Shown: one piece after another, positions 24,414 through 31,754 of the stretch
How the letters are laid out: every line of letters begins with the position of its first letter
Numbering within the stretch: position 1 is the first letter of the stretch
Origin: a virus
Reading direction: 5' to 3' (one strand)
Virus record (IMG/VR): IMGVR_UViG_3300034407_002867
Span: 1-34,349 of that record
Length of the DNA: 34,349 nt
Translations under genes and position numbers: made by a program
Notes under the pieces: generated by a model
Seen by the model: only the letters and a program-made list of their open reading frames with translations
What the model was told of the DNA's origin: nothing
Database searches by the model: none

Positions 24414-25204
24414 CAACGGGTGCTTTACTTTTTGCGTTTGACAGTGAAATACAGTATACCAAACTTGCGGTTGAATGTGCTCGTCGAATAAAAGAACACC
24501 TCGGCATTCCAGTAACATTAGTCACTGACAAACTTGTTGACTCGGGTATGTTCGATAATCAAGTTATAGTTGATCGAGGCAAAAACACCAATAGGCGATA
24601 TTTTCATGATAGAAAAGAAACAACAACTTGGTATAACTTCGGCAGAAATGCTGCACTTGACTTGTCTCCTTATGATAGAACGCTATTAGTTGACACAGAT
24701 TATATGGTCAACAGCGATTCATTAGCGCCGTTACTGGATAGTTCAAAGCCCTTCTTGTGTCACAAACATGTGCGAAGTGTACACCAGCCGTCTCCGAGGC
24801 TGCAAAAGTTTGGAACAAAAAATTCACACATGTGGTGGGCAACAGTTGTTATTTTTGATCGTCACAGCCAATTTACACAAGATGTGTTTGATATTTGGAA
24901 AATGGTGGAACAAAATTATTCACACTATGGAGCGATGTTTGGATTTAACACTAAACAATATCGCAACGACTTTGCAATAAGCATTGCATTATTACTAGCC
25001 AATGGAAATACACACCCACATCAATGTGAAATTCCGTGGCCAATGGCAAATGTAGAAACTGATGTAGAAATTGATTTAGTTGATGATACATGGTGGATCG
25101 AATACATCAATGATAAACGCAAAAAGAAAATTTGTGTTAAAAATCATGATCTACATGTTATGTGCAAGAGTTATTTGGAGAAACTGTATGCAGTACGAAG
25201 CTGA
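24410..25204 (+). CDS. Glycosyltransferase-like protein (GT-A type, DTD motif)
   Basis: The N-terminus (GALLFAFDSEIQYTKLAVEC, then IPVTLVTD) has the beta-alpha-beta pattern of a GT-A nucleotide-sugar fold. Residues 92-98 read LLVDTDY, in which D95-T-D97 fits the metal-binding DxD motif of these enzymes. Later conserved-looking parts include HMWWATVVIFDRH and a C-terminal KNHDLHVMC stretch whose histidines could complete a metal site. Length (264 aa) suits a small single-domain transferase. I recall cyanophage proteins of this type annotated as hypothetical. It overlaps the previous gene by four bases and the next by 17, and it is the first of three glycosyltransferase-like genes in this operon. 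The donor and acceptor cannot be told from the sequence, and an inactive relative is possible. Confidence 0.6.
   Translation: MTTGALLFAFDSEIQYTKLAVECARRIKEHLGIPVTLVTDKLVDSGMFDNQVIVDRGKNTNRRYFHDRKETTTWYNFGRNAALDLSPYDRTLLVDTDYMVNSDSLAPLLDSSKPFLCHKHVRSVHQPSPRLQKFGTKNSHMWWATVVIFDRHSQFTQDVFDIWKMVEQNYSHYGAMFGFNTKQYRNDFAISIALLLANGNTHPHQCEIPWPMANVETDVEIDLVDDTWWIEYINDKRKKKICVKNHDLHVMCKSYLEKLYAVRS
25177..25180 (+). promoter_or_regulatory. Ribosome binding site GGAG deciding the 25188 start
   Basis: GGAG lies seven bases before ATG 25188. No comparable site serves the upstream in-frame start at 25080, which would overlap the previous gene by 125 bases. Confidence 0.7.
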
Positions 25205-25967
25205 TCGAGGATATCTAATTGTTGCAGGAACTGCTGACAGTGTTGACTATATTTCCTGTGCAGAAACACTTGCAAAAAGTCTTAAGTACTGGCATCCGGA
25301 TGTAAAGATTTGTCTAGTTACAGATCATGAAAACTATGCAAATCCTCTTTTTGATTATGTTAGGCAATTTCCGCAAGGAAACACAGGCGGCTGGTCCACT
25401 GATTGGCAAGTATTTTATGCTAGCCCATTTCACGAAACTGTAAAACTCGAAGCAGACATGGTTGTCAGTGGCCCGATTGATCATTGGTGGCCACTATATC
25501 GAAACATGCCAGTTTGGATTAGCACCGGTGCACGAAATTTCCATGGAACCACAACAACTGTGCGAAATTACAGAAAAATATTTGATCATAACAATTTACC
25601 TGATGTATATAATGCAATTACTTACTGGAGAGTAAGCCCTGATGCAGAACGATTCTTTAATAATGTAAAACAATGTTTTTACGATTGGGATAAAATTAAA
25701 CTCAACATCAAGCTAGGCAGCGACGAAATAGCTAATACAGATTTAATTTATGCATTAAATGGCAGCGACTTTGTTACTCCAGGAATTGGTCCTCAAATTG
25801 TACACATGAAACCTAGAATACTTGGTACTAGTGCTGACGACTGGGCAAAAGAGCTAACATGGGAAGTAGACGATGGGGTACTACGTATCAACGGGCATAA
25901 TCAACACGGATTTGTTCACTATCATCAAAAAGAACTAGCACAGCAATTAGGGCAGTACTATGACTGA
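25188..25967 (+). CDS. Glycosyltransferase-like protein (GT-A/GT8-like)
   Basis: With the ATG at 25188 this is a 259-residue protein; the upstream extension to 25080 is only overlap with the previous gene. It starts YLIVAGTADSVDYISCAETL, followed by WHPDVKICLVTD, again the opening of a GT-A fold. Residues 86-91 (KLEADM) hold E88-A-D90 at the place where GT8-like enzymes have their DxD. Other parts are GGWSTDWQVFYASPF and a C-terminal QIVHMKPRILG stretch whose histidine is placed like the late His of such enzymes. I recall related proteins in cyanophages without known function. It is adjacent to, but clearly diverged from, the preceding transferase-like gene, and overlaps the next gene by eight bases. 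Confidence 0.6.
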   Translation: MQYEADRGYLIVAGTADSVDYISCAETLAKSLKYWHPDVKICLVTDHENYANPLFDYVRQFPQGNTGGWSTDWQVFYASPFHETVKLEADMVVSGPIDHWWPLYRNMPVWISTGARNFHGTTTTVRNYRKIFDHNNLPDVYNAITYWRVSPDAERFFNNVKQCFYDWDKIKLNIKLGSDEIANTDLIYALNGSDFVTPGIGPQIVHMKPRILGTSADDWAKELTWEVDDGVLRINGHNQHGFVHYHQKELAQQLGQYYD

Positions 25968-26307
25968 AGAAGAACTAGCACAATTGTTTGACCAAATAAT
26001 AGCAGACAATAAACCGGTTGACTATGAATACAGATTGTACTATAATAAAGAAACTGGAGAACCTTTGTTCTACAGTATGGAAGAACATCACGATGGCGAT
26101 TATATTAATGTAACACAGAAACAACACAGTGAAGGTCGGTATGATATCCTTGTTCTCAAAGGCAGCATTGTCAGACGAAATGATGCAGTTAGTTGGACAA
26201 AACTAGCACCATCCGAGTCGGGTACTAGGTGCAGAGCTGACAATGCAATGATTGTGGATAACAACAGTGATATTAAGTGGGCTAGTAAAACATATTATCT
26301 AAAGTAA
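25960..26307 (+). CDS. Hypothetical phage protein, 115 aa
   Basis: The protein starts MTEEELAQLFDQII, followed by VDYEYRLYYNKETGEPLFYS and a GDYINVTQKQ stretch, and ends DNNSDIKWASKTYYL. I recall small proteins of this type in marine T4-like phages near the same glycosyltransferase-like genes, with no function assigned. It is acidic, has no signal peptide or membrane helix, and seems to be mainly beta. AGGG at 25949-25952 gives a ribosome site seven bases before the ATG, which overlaps the preceding gene by eight bases. Its constant place beside the transferase-like genes suggests a partner role, but this is only inference. Confidence 0.65.
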   Translation: MTEEELAQLFDQIIADNKPVDYEYRLYYNKETGEPLFYSMEEHHDGDYINVTQKQHSEGRYDILVLKGSIVRRNDAVSWTKLAPSESGTRCRADNAMIVDNNSDIKWASKTYYLK

Positions 26308-26335
26308 ATACTTTATATAATAAGGAAAATATTAA

Positions 26336-26665
26336 ATGAAGTATATACTAAATGCATTTATTGCAGGACTACTAGTACCAACCACAGTGTTGTCACAAGA
26401 ACAAGAGACTAAATTTTTTCTTACTACACAACCTTGTGCACCAGTTATTCAAATAACCGACACGATTATGAACAAGTATGGCGAAAAACCTTTGCACAGT
26501 GGCAGAGGCATGCAACGGAGTTCATCTGACAGCAAAGAGTATTGGAGTTCAATGATGTTTTTTGTTAACCAAGACTCGGGCACCTGGACCTTGGTAAGTC
26601 TGTATGAAGACGGAACAGCGTGTTTGGTTGCTAATGGCGGTGAGTTTAAACCTTACTCAAAGTAA
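26336..26665 (+). CDS. Small exported protein of unknown function
   Basis: Residues 1-20 (MKYILNAFIAGLLVPTTVLS) form a good signal peptide: a Lys, a hydrophobic core, and a V-L-S cleavage region before QEQE. The mature part of about 89 residues contains CAPVIQITDTIMNKYGEKPL and WSSMMFFVNQDSGTWTLVSL, then EDGTACLVANG. Two cysteines (in QPCAP and GTACLV) could form a disulphide in the periplasm. I remember similar short exported proteins in cyanophages, unassigned. AAGGA at 26322-26326 lies nine bases upstream of the ATG, and the 28-base gap holds a weak GTAAATAC and a TATAAT-like sequence without a clear -35. It could act in the host envelope during infection. Confidence 0.7.
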   Translation: MKYILNAFIAGLLVPTTVLSQEQETKFFLTTQPCAPVIQITDTIMNKYGEKPLHSGRGMQRSSSDSKEYWSSMMFFVNQDSGTWTLVSLYEDGTACLVANGGEFKPYSK

Positions 26666-26679
26666 ATTATGGAGTTAAC

Positions 26680-27606
26680 ATGGATTCAATTGATATTGCC
26701 GATTTGGACTGTATCTATCTTTCTTACGATGAACCACAAAAAGAAGAGTTTTGGGTTAAGATACGCAACATGGTTCCGTGGGCAAAACGTGTTGATGGTG
26801 TAGAAGGCAGCGATGCTGCACACAAAGCCGCAGCACAAGCAAGTGACACTGAGCGTTTTATATTAATTGACGGCGACAATTTGCCCGAAGAGTCTTTTTT
26901 CAATCAAACCATTGAATACAAAGACAGTAGCTACGAAAAAGCAGTTTATCGCTGGAGAGCACGTAATCATGTTAATGGATTGATGTACGGCAATGGCGGT
27001 ATGAGTTCTTGGACAAAAGAGTTTGTTATGAACATGCGCACACATGAAGCAAGCGAAGGTGCTGATGACACTGATGTAGAGTTTTGTTTTGATCCACTGT
27101 ACTGGCCGATGTACAATTGCTATTCAACTACACACCCAAATGGAAGTGCTAAACATGCTTGGCGGGCCGGCTTTCGTGAAGGTGTAAAGATGTGCCTTGA
27201 CAGAGGACGCAAACCAACTGTTGGTGAATTTAAAGAACGAGTACACAGTCGCAATCTCGATCACTTGACCATCTGGCAAAATGTGGGCAGCGATGCAGAT
27301 TACGGTCTGTGGGCAATTGCCGGTGCAAGACTTGGCACATACAAAACCATGCTCACTGATTGGAACCACAAAGAAGTGCAATGGTTCGATAATCTAGAAC
27401 AAATTTGGAACGATATAGAAAACACTGATCCACTTAACATAATCGAACAACATGCTAATGCATTAAACAGACAATTAGATTTACCAATGAACACATTTTC
27501 TCTAGAACAGAGTAAATTTTTCAAACATCACTATCGTAGTAACTGGAATAATAAAAATATCATGACTCGCGAAATTGATGTTATTCGCAGTCAAGAAGGT
27601 TGGTAA
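26680..27606 (+). CDS. Glycosyltransferase-like protein (DGD motif)
   Basis: The 308-residue protein opens with ADLDCIYLSYDEPQKEEFWV and continues VPWAKRVDGVEGSDAAHKAA, a pattern I recall from cyanophage proteins. Residues 61-67 (LIDGDNL) contain D64-G-D66, fitting a GT-A metal motif. The middle (ARNHVNGLMYGNGGMSSWTK) could shape the acceptor site. It is soluble with no signal peptide. GGAG at 26671-26674 lies five bases before the ATG. The next gene starts one base after its stop, so the two are likely coupled. It is a third, differently built, transferase-like protein in the same operon. Substrates are not predictable, and a non-catalytic GT-A relative is an alternative. Confidence 0.6.
   Translation: MDSIDIADLDCIYLSYDEPQKEEFWVKIRNMVPWAKRVDGVEGSDAAHKAAAQASDTERFILIDGDNLPEESFFNQTIEYKDSSYEKAVYRWRARNHVNGLMYGNGGMSSWTKEFVMNMRTHEASEGADDTDVEFCFDPLYWPMYNCYSTTHPNGSAKHAWRAGFREGVKMCLDRGRKPTVGEFKERVHSRNLDHLTIWQNVGSDADYGLWAIAGARLGTYKTMLTDWNHKEVQWFDNLEQIWNDIENTDPLNIIEQHANALNRQLDLPMNTFSLEQSKFFKHHYRSNWNNKNIMTREIDVIRSQEGW
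27596..27599 (+). promoter_or_regulatory. Ribosome binding site AAGG supporting a GTG start
   Basis: AAGG (within AAGAAGG) lies eight bases before GTG 27608. The upstream in-frame ATG at 27578 has no such site and would overlap the preceding gene by 29 bases. Confidence 0.6.
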
Positions 27607-27607
27607 T

Positions 27608-28669
27608 GTGAAAGAGTTGTTTGCTAATCTTGACGCTAACTACAGGCATACATTGAAAGCAATGCCACGGGGTCAGACTGAATTTCATCCAATTACATTT
27701 AGTTGCAATGTTCCGCATAAAGTTGTGTCAATTGATGATAACTTAAATTGTTTAGTATGCCTGTGTGATGGATGGCTTCCGCTTCCTGTAGGACAAGTAC
27801 ATGATTTTGAAAGTTTAGTTGACGTATTTTCTAGTCCAAAAGCAAAAATTCTACAAGATGATGTTGACGCAAAAAACTATACATGGTGTGCTGTGCAACA
27901 TTGCGGAATTAAATACGGCAACATCGAGCAATCGCATTACGAATTAGCCATTAACATTGATAGAAGTTGTAATTTACAATGTCCTAGTTGTCGTCGAGAC
28001 AAGTTTATGTTAACATCGGGACCAATGTACGACAAGAAGATCGCAGCATCAAATCGAATTTTAAGTTGGCTAGAAAAATTCGATGATAAGATTAACATTG
28101 TACTAAGCGGTGATGGAGATCCATTGGCTAGCTTGGTTGTTCGCCCAATAATTAAAAACTGGAAGTACAACCCTAATCAAACGCTTATACTAAAAACCAA
28201 CGGGTTGTTATTACGGAAGCAACTTCAAAACACTGAAATTCTTAAAAATGCATTTTTAAGTATAAGCATTGACGCTGGTAGTAAAGAAGTTTTTGAAAGT
28301 ATTCGTCGTGGCGGTAATTGGGAAGTTTTACTAGACAATTTTGATTTTTTAGTTAAGAATGACAAGCAACAAGTCACTACATTGAATTTTACTATACAAA
28401 ATGATAATTATCTTGATTTAGAAAACTTTGTAGAGCTTTGTGAAAAATATCAGTTTCAGGGTTCTGTGGCTAAATTAGATGACTGGGGAACCTGGAATGA
28501 TAAAACAGTTTCTAATCCAGACGAATGGACTCAAGAAAATGGTTACTTTTTTGAACATGATGTGTTACACTTAGAGCATGAGAATTACGAAGCAGCTAGA
28601 CAAATATGCACCAAGTTTTTAAATCATCCACTAGTGGGTATGAATCCGTCGGTGTTGGAAAGATTGTAA
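27608..28669 (+). CDS. Radical SAM protein, divergent member, with N-terminal cysteine cluster
   Basis: Starting at GTG 27608 the protein has 353 residues. C121-x3-C125-x2-C128 (SCNLQCPSCR) is the radical SAM [4Fe-4S] motif that cleaves S-adenosylmethionine. The usual GGEP strand-2 motif appears as SGDGDPLA. Six cysteines precede the core (C33, C48, C51, C53, C94, C99), placed roughly like the N-terminal auxiliary cysteines of the other three radical SAM proteins in this operon, but with altered spacing. SLSIDAGSKEVFESIRRGG is typical of the later barrel. The reaction is unknown: peptide modification or small-molecule chemistry are both possible. It starts two bases after the previous stop and its own stop overlaps the next ATG (TAATG). 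Confidence 0.8.
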   Translation: MKELFANLDANYRHTLKAMPRGQTEFHPITFSCNVPHKVVSIDDNLNCLVCLCDGWLPLPVGQVHDFESLVDVFSSPKAKILQDDVDAKNYTWCAVQHCGIKYGNIEQSHYELAINIDRSCNLQCPSCRRDKFMLTSGPMYDKKIAASNRILSWLEKFDDKINIVLSGDGDPLASLVVRPIIKNWKYNPNQTLILKTNGLLLRKQLQNTEILKNAFLSISIDAGSKEVFESIRRGGNWEVLLDNFDFLVKNDKQQVTTLNFTIQNDNYLDLENFVELCEKYQFQGSVAKLDDWGTWNDKTVSNPDEWTQENGYFFEHDVLHLEHENYEAARQICTKFLNHPLVGMNPSVLERL

Positions 28670-29331
28670 TGACTGGAGGAATGGTAATTGGATTTTATCC
28701 TGGTGCAGGTGGACATAGGTATTATAATTCACTAATCAATCGATCATTTGGTAAATCAGAGACAGTTTATGATAATGCCCCAACTGATTACAACGCACGT
28801 TACACAACCAATCAATCACATTCAACATATACAGATATAGTTAGCAGTCATTGTGTAAACTACACAACATTAAAAAATTGTTATGTAAATCAAAATAATT
28901 TTACAATTATTCGAAGTGACCTTAAACGGAGTTTGTTTAGAGAATATAGATTAATTGGAAGAGAAAGATATTTACGAAATAAAATACAAGCAGAACCTGA
29001 CTCTGTTAAACTTGAGCATTATCAACATTATAAAGATAGCGCATGGCCAGATGTGTACACTATTAAACAGTATTACAGTTTGCCTGCATGGATTCAGAAT
29101 GAAGTTAACAACGACCGCAAGCAGGTAGCAGAGAACATTGATTTTTTAGCAGCAGAAGCCACAATAGAATTTCACTACGATTATTACAACCAATACCCGT
29201 TTGAAATTGGCGGCGCTAAAATTGTTGATATTGATCAAGATGACAACGAATTTTGTGCCGTTATGAGACAAGAGCTTGCAGTACCATTCTCTGAAGAATT
29301 TAATCAAGCATGGGAGAACATAGTTGGTTAA
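28669..29331 (+). CDS. Small P-loop / sulfotransferase-like protein (tentative)
   Basis: The ATG at 28669 overlaps the preceding TAA by one base and has GGAAAG at 28657-28662, six bases upstream. It gives 220 residues. The N-terminus MVIGFYPGAGGHRYYNSLI carries a glycine-rich loop (G8 to G15) directly after a beta strand. This is like the phosphosulfate-binding loop of sulfotransferase-like P-loop proteins, but without the Lys-Ser/Thr of a true Walker A. The rest is polar and Tyr/Asn-rich, including FTIIRSDLKRSLFREYRLIG, where an arginine-rich segment could bind phosphate. The C-terminal third has acidic stretches (VDIDQDDNEF). The family is not firmly recognised. It overlaps the amidinotransferase gene by eight bases, so the two are probably made together. 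Confidence 0.5.
   Translation: MTGGMVIGFYPGAGGHRYYNSLINRSFGKSETVYDNAPTDYNARYTTNQSHSTYTDIVSSHCVNYTTLKNCYVNQNNFTIIRSDLKRSLFREYRLIGRERYLRNKIQAEPDSVKLEHYQHYKDSAWPDVYTIKQYYSLPAWIQNEVNNDRKQVAENIDFLAAEATIEFHYDYYNQYPFEIGGAKIVDIDQDDNEFCAVMRQELAVPFSEEFNQAWENIVG
29312..29316 (+). promoter_or_regulatory. Ribosome binding site GGGAG supporting a TTG start
   Basis: GGGAG lies seven bases before TTG 29324. No ATG or GTG with a ribosome site is available before the conserved YTGFGKLREVWLGD region. Confidence 0.6.
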
Positions 29332-30313
29332 TAGTTATACAGGATTTGGCAAACTACGTGAAGTTTGGTTAGGTGATTGCTACCCTGCAGAGTTTTATTC
29401 CGATTATGCACCAGCAGTGCGTGATGCATTTGAGCGTATAACCGAAATAACAAAGGAAGATCTTGCAAACATTGAATCTGTACTTACAGGGCTTAATGTA
29501 CAGGTACGCAGACCTGTGTTTTCTAATAACAAAGAAGATTATACAAACAACAACGGTGCGCTGATTAAACCGCCGATCATGCCACGTGATGATAACTTGG
29601 TATTAGGAAAACAGTTTTTTCATTTACGAAACCGATATCGTGTTGACCCCTGGCAGTCACATTTACCTGACAGTGTCGAAACCATTACAGCAGAACTTGA
29701 ATGTTTGCAACCTCCTAGTATTGTTCGCTGCGGCAGAGATTTGTATATCGATCGAGACTCGCATCAACACATATGGGGAATGGTAGGCAGTACGTTTTTA
29801 GACTGGGCACAAGACTACCGAGTGCATATTATTGATACAGGCGGACACAGTGATGGTGTTTTTTGCCCAGTGGCACCTGGGATTATTGTTGCAAGTTGCT
29901 GGATGGAGGAGTACAGTCAAACTTTTCCTGGCTGGGAAGTATTCCAATTACCAAAGGAACGTGTTGAACATTTTGGCAAATGGTGGATAGATGATCACAC
30001 TGTGTCTAACAACAACGAGTTTGCCGACCATATAAATAAATTCGCAATCGATTGGATTGGGGACTTTACAGAAACACAATTTAGTGTTAATATGTTAGTA
30101 GTAGATTCAAAGACTGTAATCAGTGTAAATGAAAATCGTGAACTAAATGACTTTTTAGATCAACGTGGGATTAATGTCATTATTGCACCATTCCGTGCCA
30201 AGAGCTTCTGGGACGGGGGATTGCATTGTCTAACAGTAGACACAGTTCGCGACGATACACAACAGGATTTTTTTCCCGAGCGCGGCAACAGAAATTATTT
30301 GGATTGGATGTAA
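29324..30313 (+). CDS. Arginine:glycine amidinotransferase-like enzyme (pentein fold)
   Basis: The 329-residue protein matches the amidinotransferase family, which moves an amidino group from arginine to an amine acceptor through a cysteine intermediate. The opening GKLREVWLGDCYP and the PRDDNLVLG at 87-95 are family-like. The catalytic triad is visible: D139 in CGRDLYID, H175 in GGHSDGVF and C302 in WDGGLHCLTVDTVRD. The segment GRDLYIDRD...QDYRVHII closely parallels, from memory, GRDIFAQRS...PDYRVHII of human AGAT, and GGLHC parallels the GGFHC around its active Cys. It is shorter than human AGAT (423 aa). The start is a TTG with GGGAG seven bases upstream. It overlaps the genes on both sides. 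The acceptor amine is unknown; a deiminase or dihydrolase activity of the same fold is the main alternative. Confidence 0.85.
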   Translation: MVNSYTGFGKLREVWLGDCYPAEFYSDYAPAVRDAFERITEITKEDLANIESVLTGLNVQVRRPVFSNNKEDYTNNNGALIKPPIMPRDDNLVLGKQFFHLRNRYRVDPWQSHLPDSVETITAELECLQPPSIVRCGRDLYIDRDSHQHIWGMVGSTFLDWAQDYRVHIIDTGGHSDGVFCPVAPGIIVASCWMEEYSQTFPGWEVFQLPKERVEHFGKWWIDDHTVSNNNEFADHINKFAIDWIGDFTETQFSVNMLVVDSKTVISVNENRELNDFLDQRGINVIIAPFRAKSFWDGGLHCLTVDTVRDDTQQDFFPERGNRNYLDWM

Positions 30314-31740
30314 TGCAAAACAAAGGCGACGAAGTCGATGCAGACTTTAAAAGTAAATTTTTAAGTGATGCAGAAATTGCACAACAAAAATTAGACACAG
30401 TAAGTCCTAGCATGTGTCTTGCTAAGTGGAAGCAACTCAGCTTGCACCTTACCACTGGAATGAACAACAGTTGTTATCATCCGCCATTACACAGGGCAGA
30501 TGCAGTAGCTATTAAGAAAAATCCTAGTGCGTTACATAATACGGACTATAAAAAGCAACAACGCAAGCTAATGCTAGAAGGTGTGCGACCAAACGAATGT
30601 GACTACTGCTGGAAGATGGAAGACAACGGAAAACTAAGCGATAGGCATTATCGCAGTGGCGAACCATGGGCAATTAAAGACTTTGAAAAAATAACAAATG
30701 CAAATTGGGATGAAGATATCACTCCTAGTTATGTTGAAGTAGACTTTAACAGTGCATGCAATCTAAGTTGTAGCTATTGTTCACCACAATATAGTTCGAC
30801 TTGGATGGCCGAAACAGAAAAGCATGGTGCTTGGCCAACTAGTACACCACACAATGATCCTGCACACTTTACAGGAGAACGCAAGCCTATACCTGCTAGG
30901 GAATACAATCCATATGTAGAAGCCTTTTGGGAATGGTGGCCTACCTTGTATCCAGAGTTAGAACACTTTCGGATGACAGGCGGTGAGCCACTAATGGATA
31001 AAAATACATATCGAGTATTTGATCATGTGTTAGCTAATCCCAAGCCAGACTTGCATTTAAGTACAACATCTAACTTTAGTGTAGATGAAAAATTGTGGCA
31101 AAAATACAAAAATTATGTATACAAGTTGTGCAGTACACACGGCAATGTAGAACACTTCATGCAGTATGTGAGCTTGGACGGGATGTTCGAACAAGTAGAA
31201 TATGTACGGCACGGGCTTGACTTTGAGCTGTTGTGGGACAGAGTGCATCAATTCTTGCGTGATATACCAGAACGTAATAGTGTTACATTTATTGTAACAA
31301 TGAGTAATCTAAGCGTGACCACGCTGCACAAATTGTTTGCTGCTATACTTGAACTAAGACAAACATACAGCACAACATATCAACGAGTGTGGTTTGATAC
31401 CCCAGTGTTGCGTACACCGACTTGGCAAAGTTTGCAACTGCTACCTGAGAGCTATGTATATGAACTTGAAGCTATCAAGACTTGGATGCTAGACAATCTT
31501 GAAACTGAAGCCACCCGGTTTCACGGATTTAAGGACTATGAAGTTAACCGTTTGGACAGAGACATTGCCTGGATGCGCAATGGGCAAAAATTATCTCCAG
31601 AATACATTAATCGTAATAAAGCAGATTTCTATAGGTTTTTCAACGAGCATGACCGTCGACGCAACACAGACTTTTTAAGAACATTCCCAGAAATGACAGA
31701 CTGGTGGAATGATTGTAAATATCAAGCCATTAACACATAA
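30313..31740 (+). CDS. Radical SAM protein with N-terminal twitch/SPASM-like cysteines
   Basis: The ATG at 30313 shares a base with the preceding TAA and gives 475 residues; the upstream extension to 30226 only overlaps the amidinotransferase. C149-x3-C153-x2-C156 (ACNLSCSYCS) is the radical SAM motif and TGGEP at 222-226 the strand-2 motif. Ahead of the core lie C35, C54, C96 and C99 (SMCLAKWK, NSCYHP, NECDYCWK), a C-x18-C-x41-C-x2-C set that could hold an auxiliary Fe-S cluster in an N-terminal twitch/SPASM-like domain. Families with an N-terminal twitch domain are known in phages, without assigned function. The C-terminal end (EHDRRRNTDFLRTFPEM, then DWWNDCKY) closely resembles that of the next gene. 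Both are therefore probably duplicates. Confidence 0.88.
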   Translation: MQNKGDEVDADFKSKFLSDAEIAQQKLDTVSPSMCLAKWKQLSLHLTTGMNNSCYHPPLHRADAVAIKKNPSALHNTDYKKQQRKLMLEGVRPNECDYCWKMEDNGKLSDRHYRSGEPWAIKDFEKITNANWDEDITPSYVEVDFNSACNLSCSYCSPQYSSTWMAETEKHGAWPTSTPHNDPAHFTGERKPIPAREYNPYVEAFWEWWPTLYPELEHFRMTGGEPLMDKNTYRVFDHVLANPKPDLHLSTTSNFSVDEKLWQKYKNYVYKLCSTHGNVEHFMQYVSLDGMFEQVEYVRHGLDFELLWDRVHQFLRDIPERNSVTFIVTMSNLSVTTLHKLFAAILELRQTYSTTYQRVWFDTPVLRTPTWQSLQLLPESYVYELEAIKTWMLDNLETEATRFHGFKDYEVNRLDRDIAWMRNGQKLSPEYINRNKADFYRFFNEHDRRRNTDFLRTFPEMTDWWNDCKYQAINT

Positions 31741-31754
31741 GAGATACATACATT

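Noticed and set aside
25080-25187. Upstream extension of the second glycosyltransferase-like gene
   Set aside because: It overlaps the preceding gene by over 100 bases, lacks a ribosome site and does not resemble the protein's family start; ATG 25188 with GGAG is better.
26304-26321. GTAAATAC and TATAAT sequences before the exported-protein gene as promoters
   Set aside because: The first is a poor match to the late box and the second lacks a -35 partner at the right distance; neither is strong enough to list.
28606-28668. Upstream start for the P-loop-like gene
   Set aside because: This would overlap the radical SAM gene; ATG 28669 with GGAAAG and a TAATG junction is preferred. ATG 28681 has GGAGGA directly adjacent, too close to serve.
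30226-30312. Upstream extension of the first N-terminal twitch radical SAM gene
   Set aside because: It overlaps the catalytic-cysteine end of the amidinotransferase gene; the TAATG junction at 30311-30315 gives a natural start.
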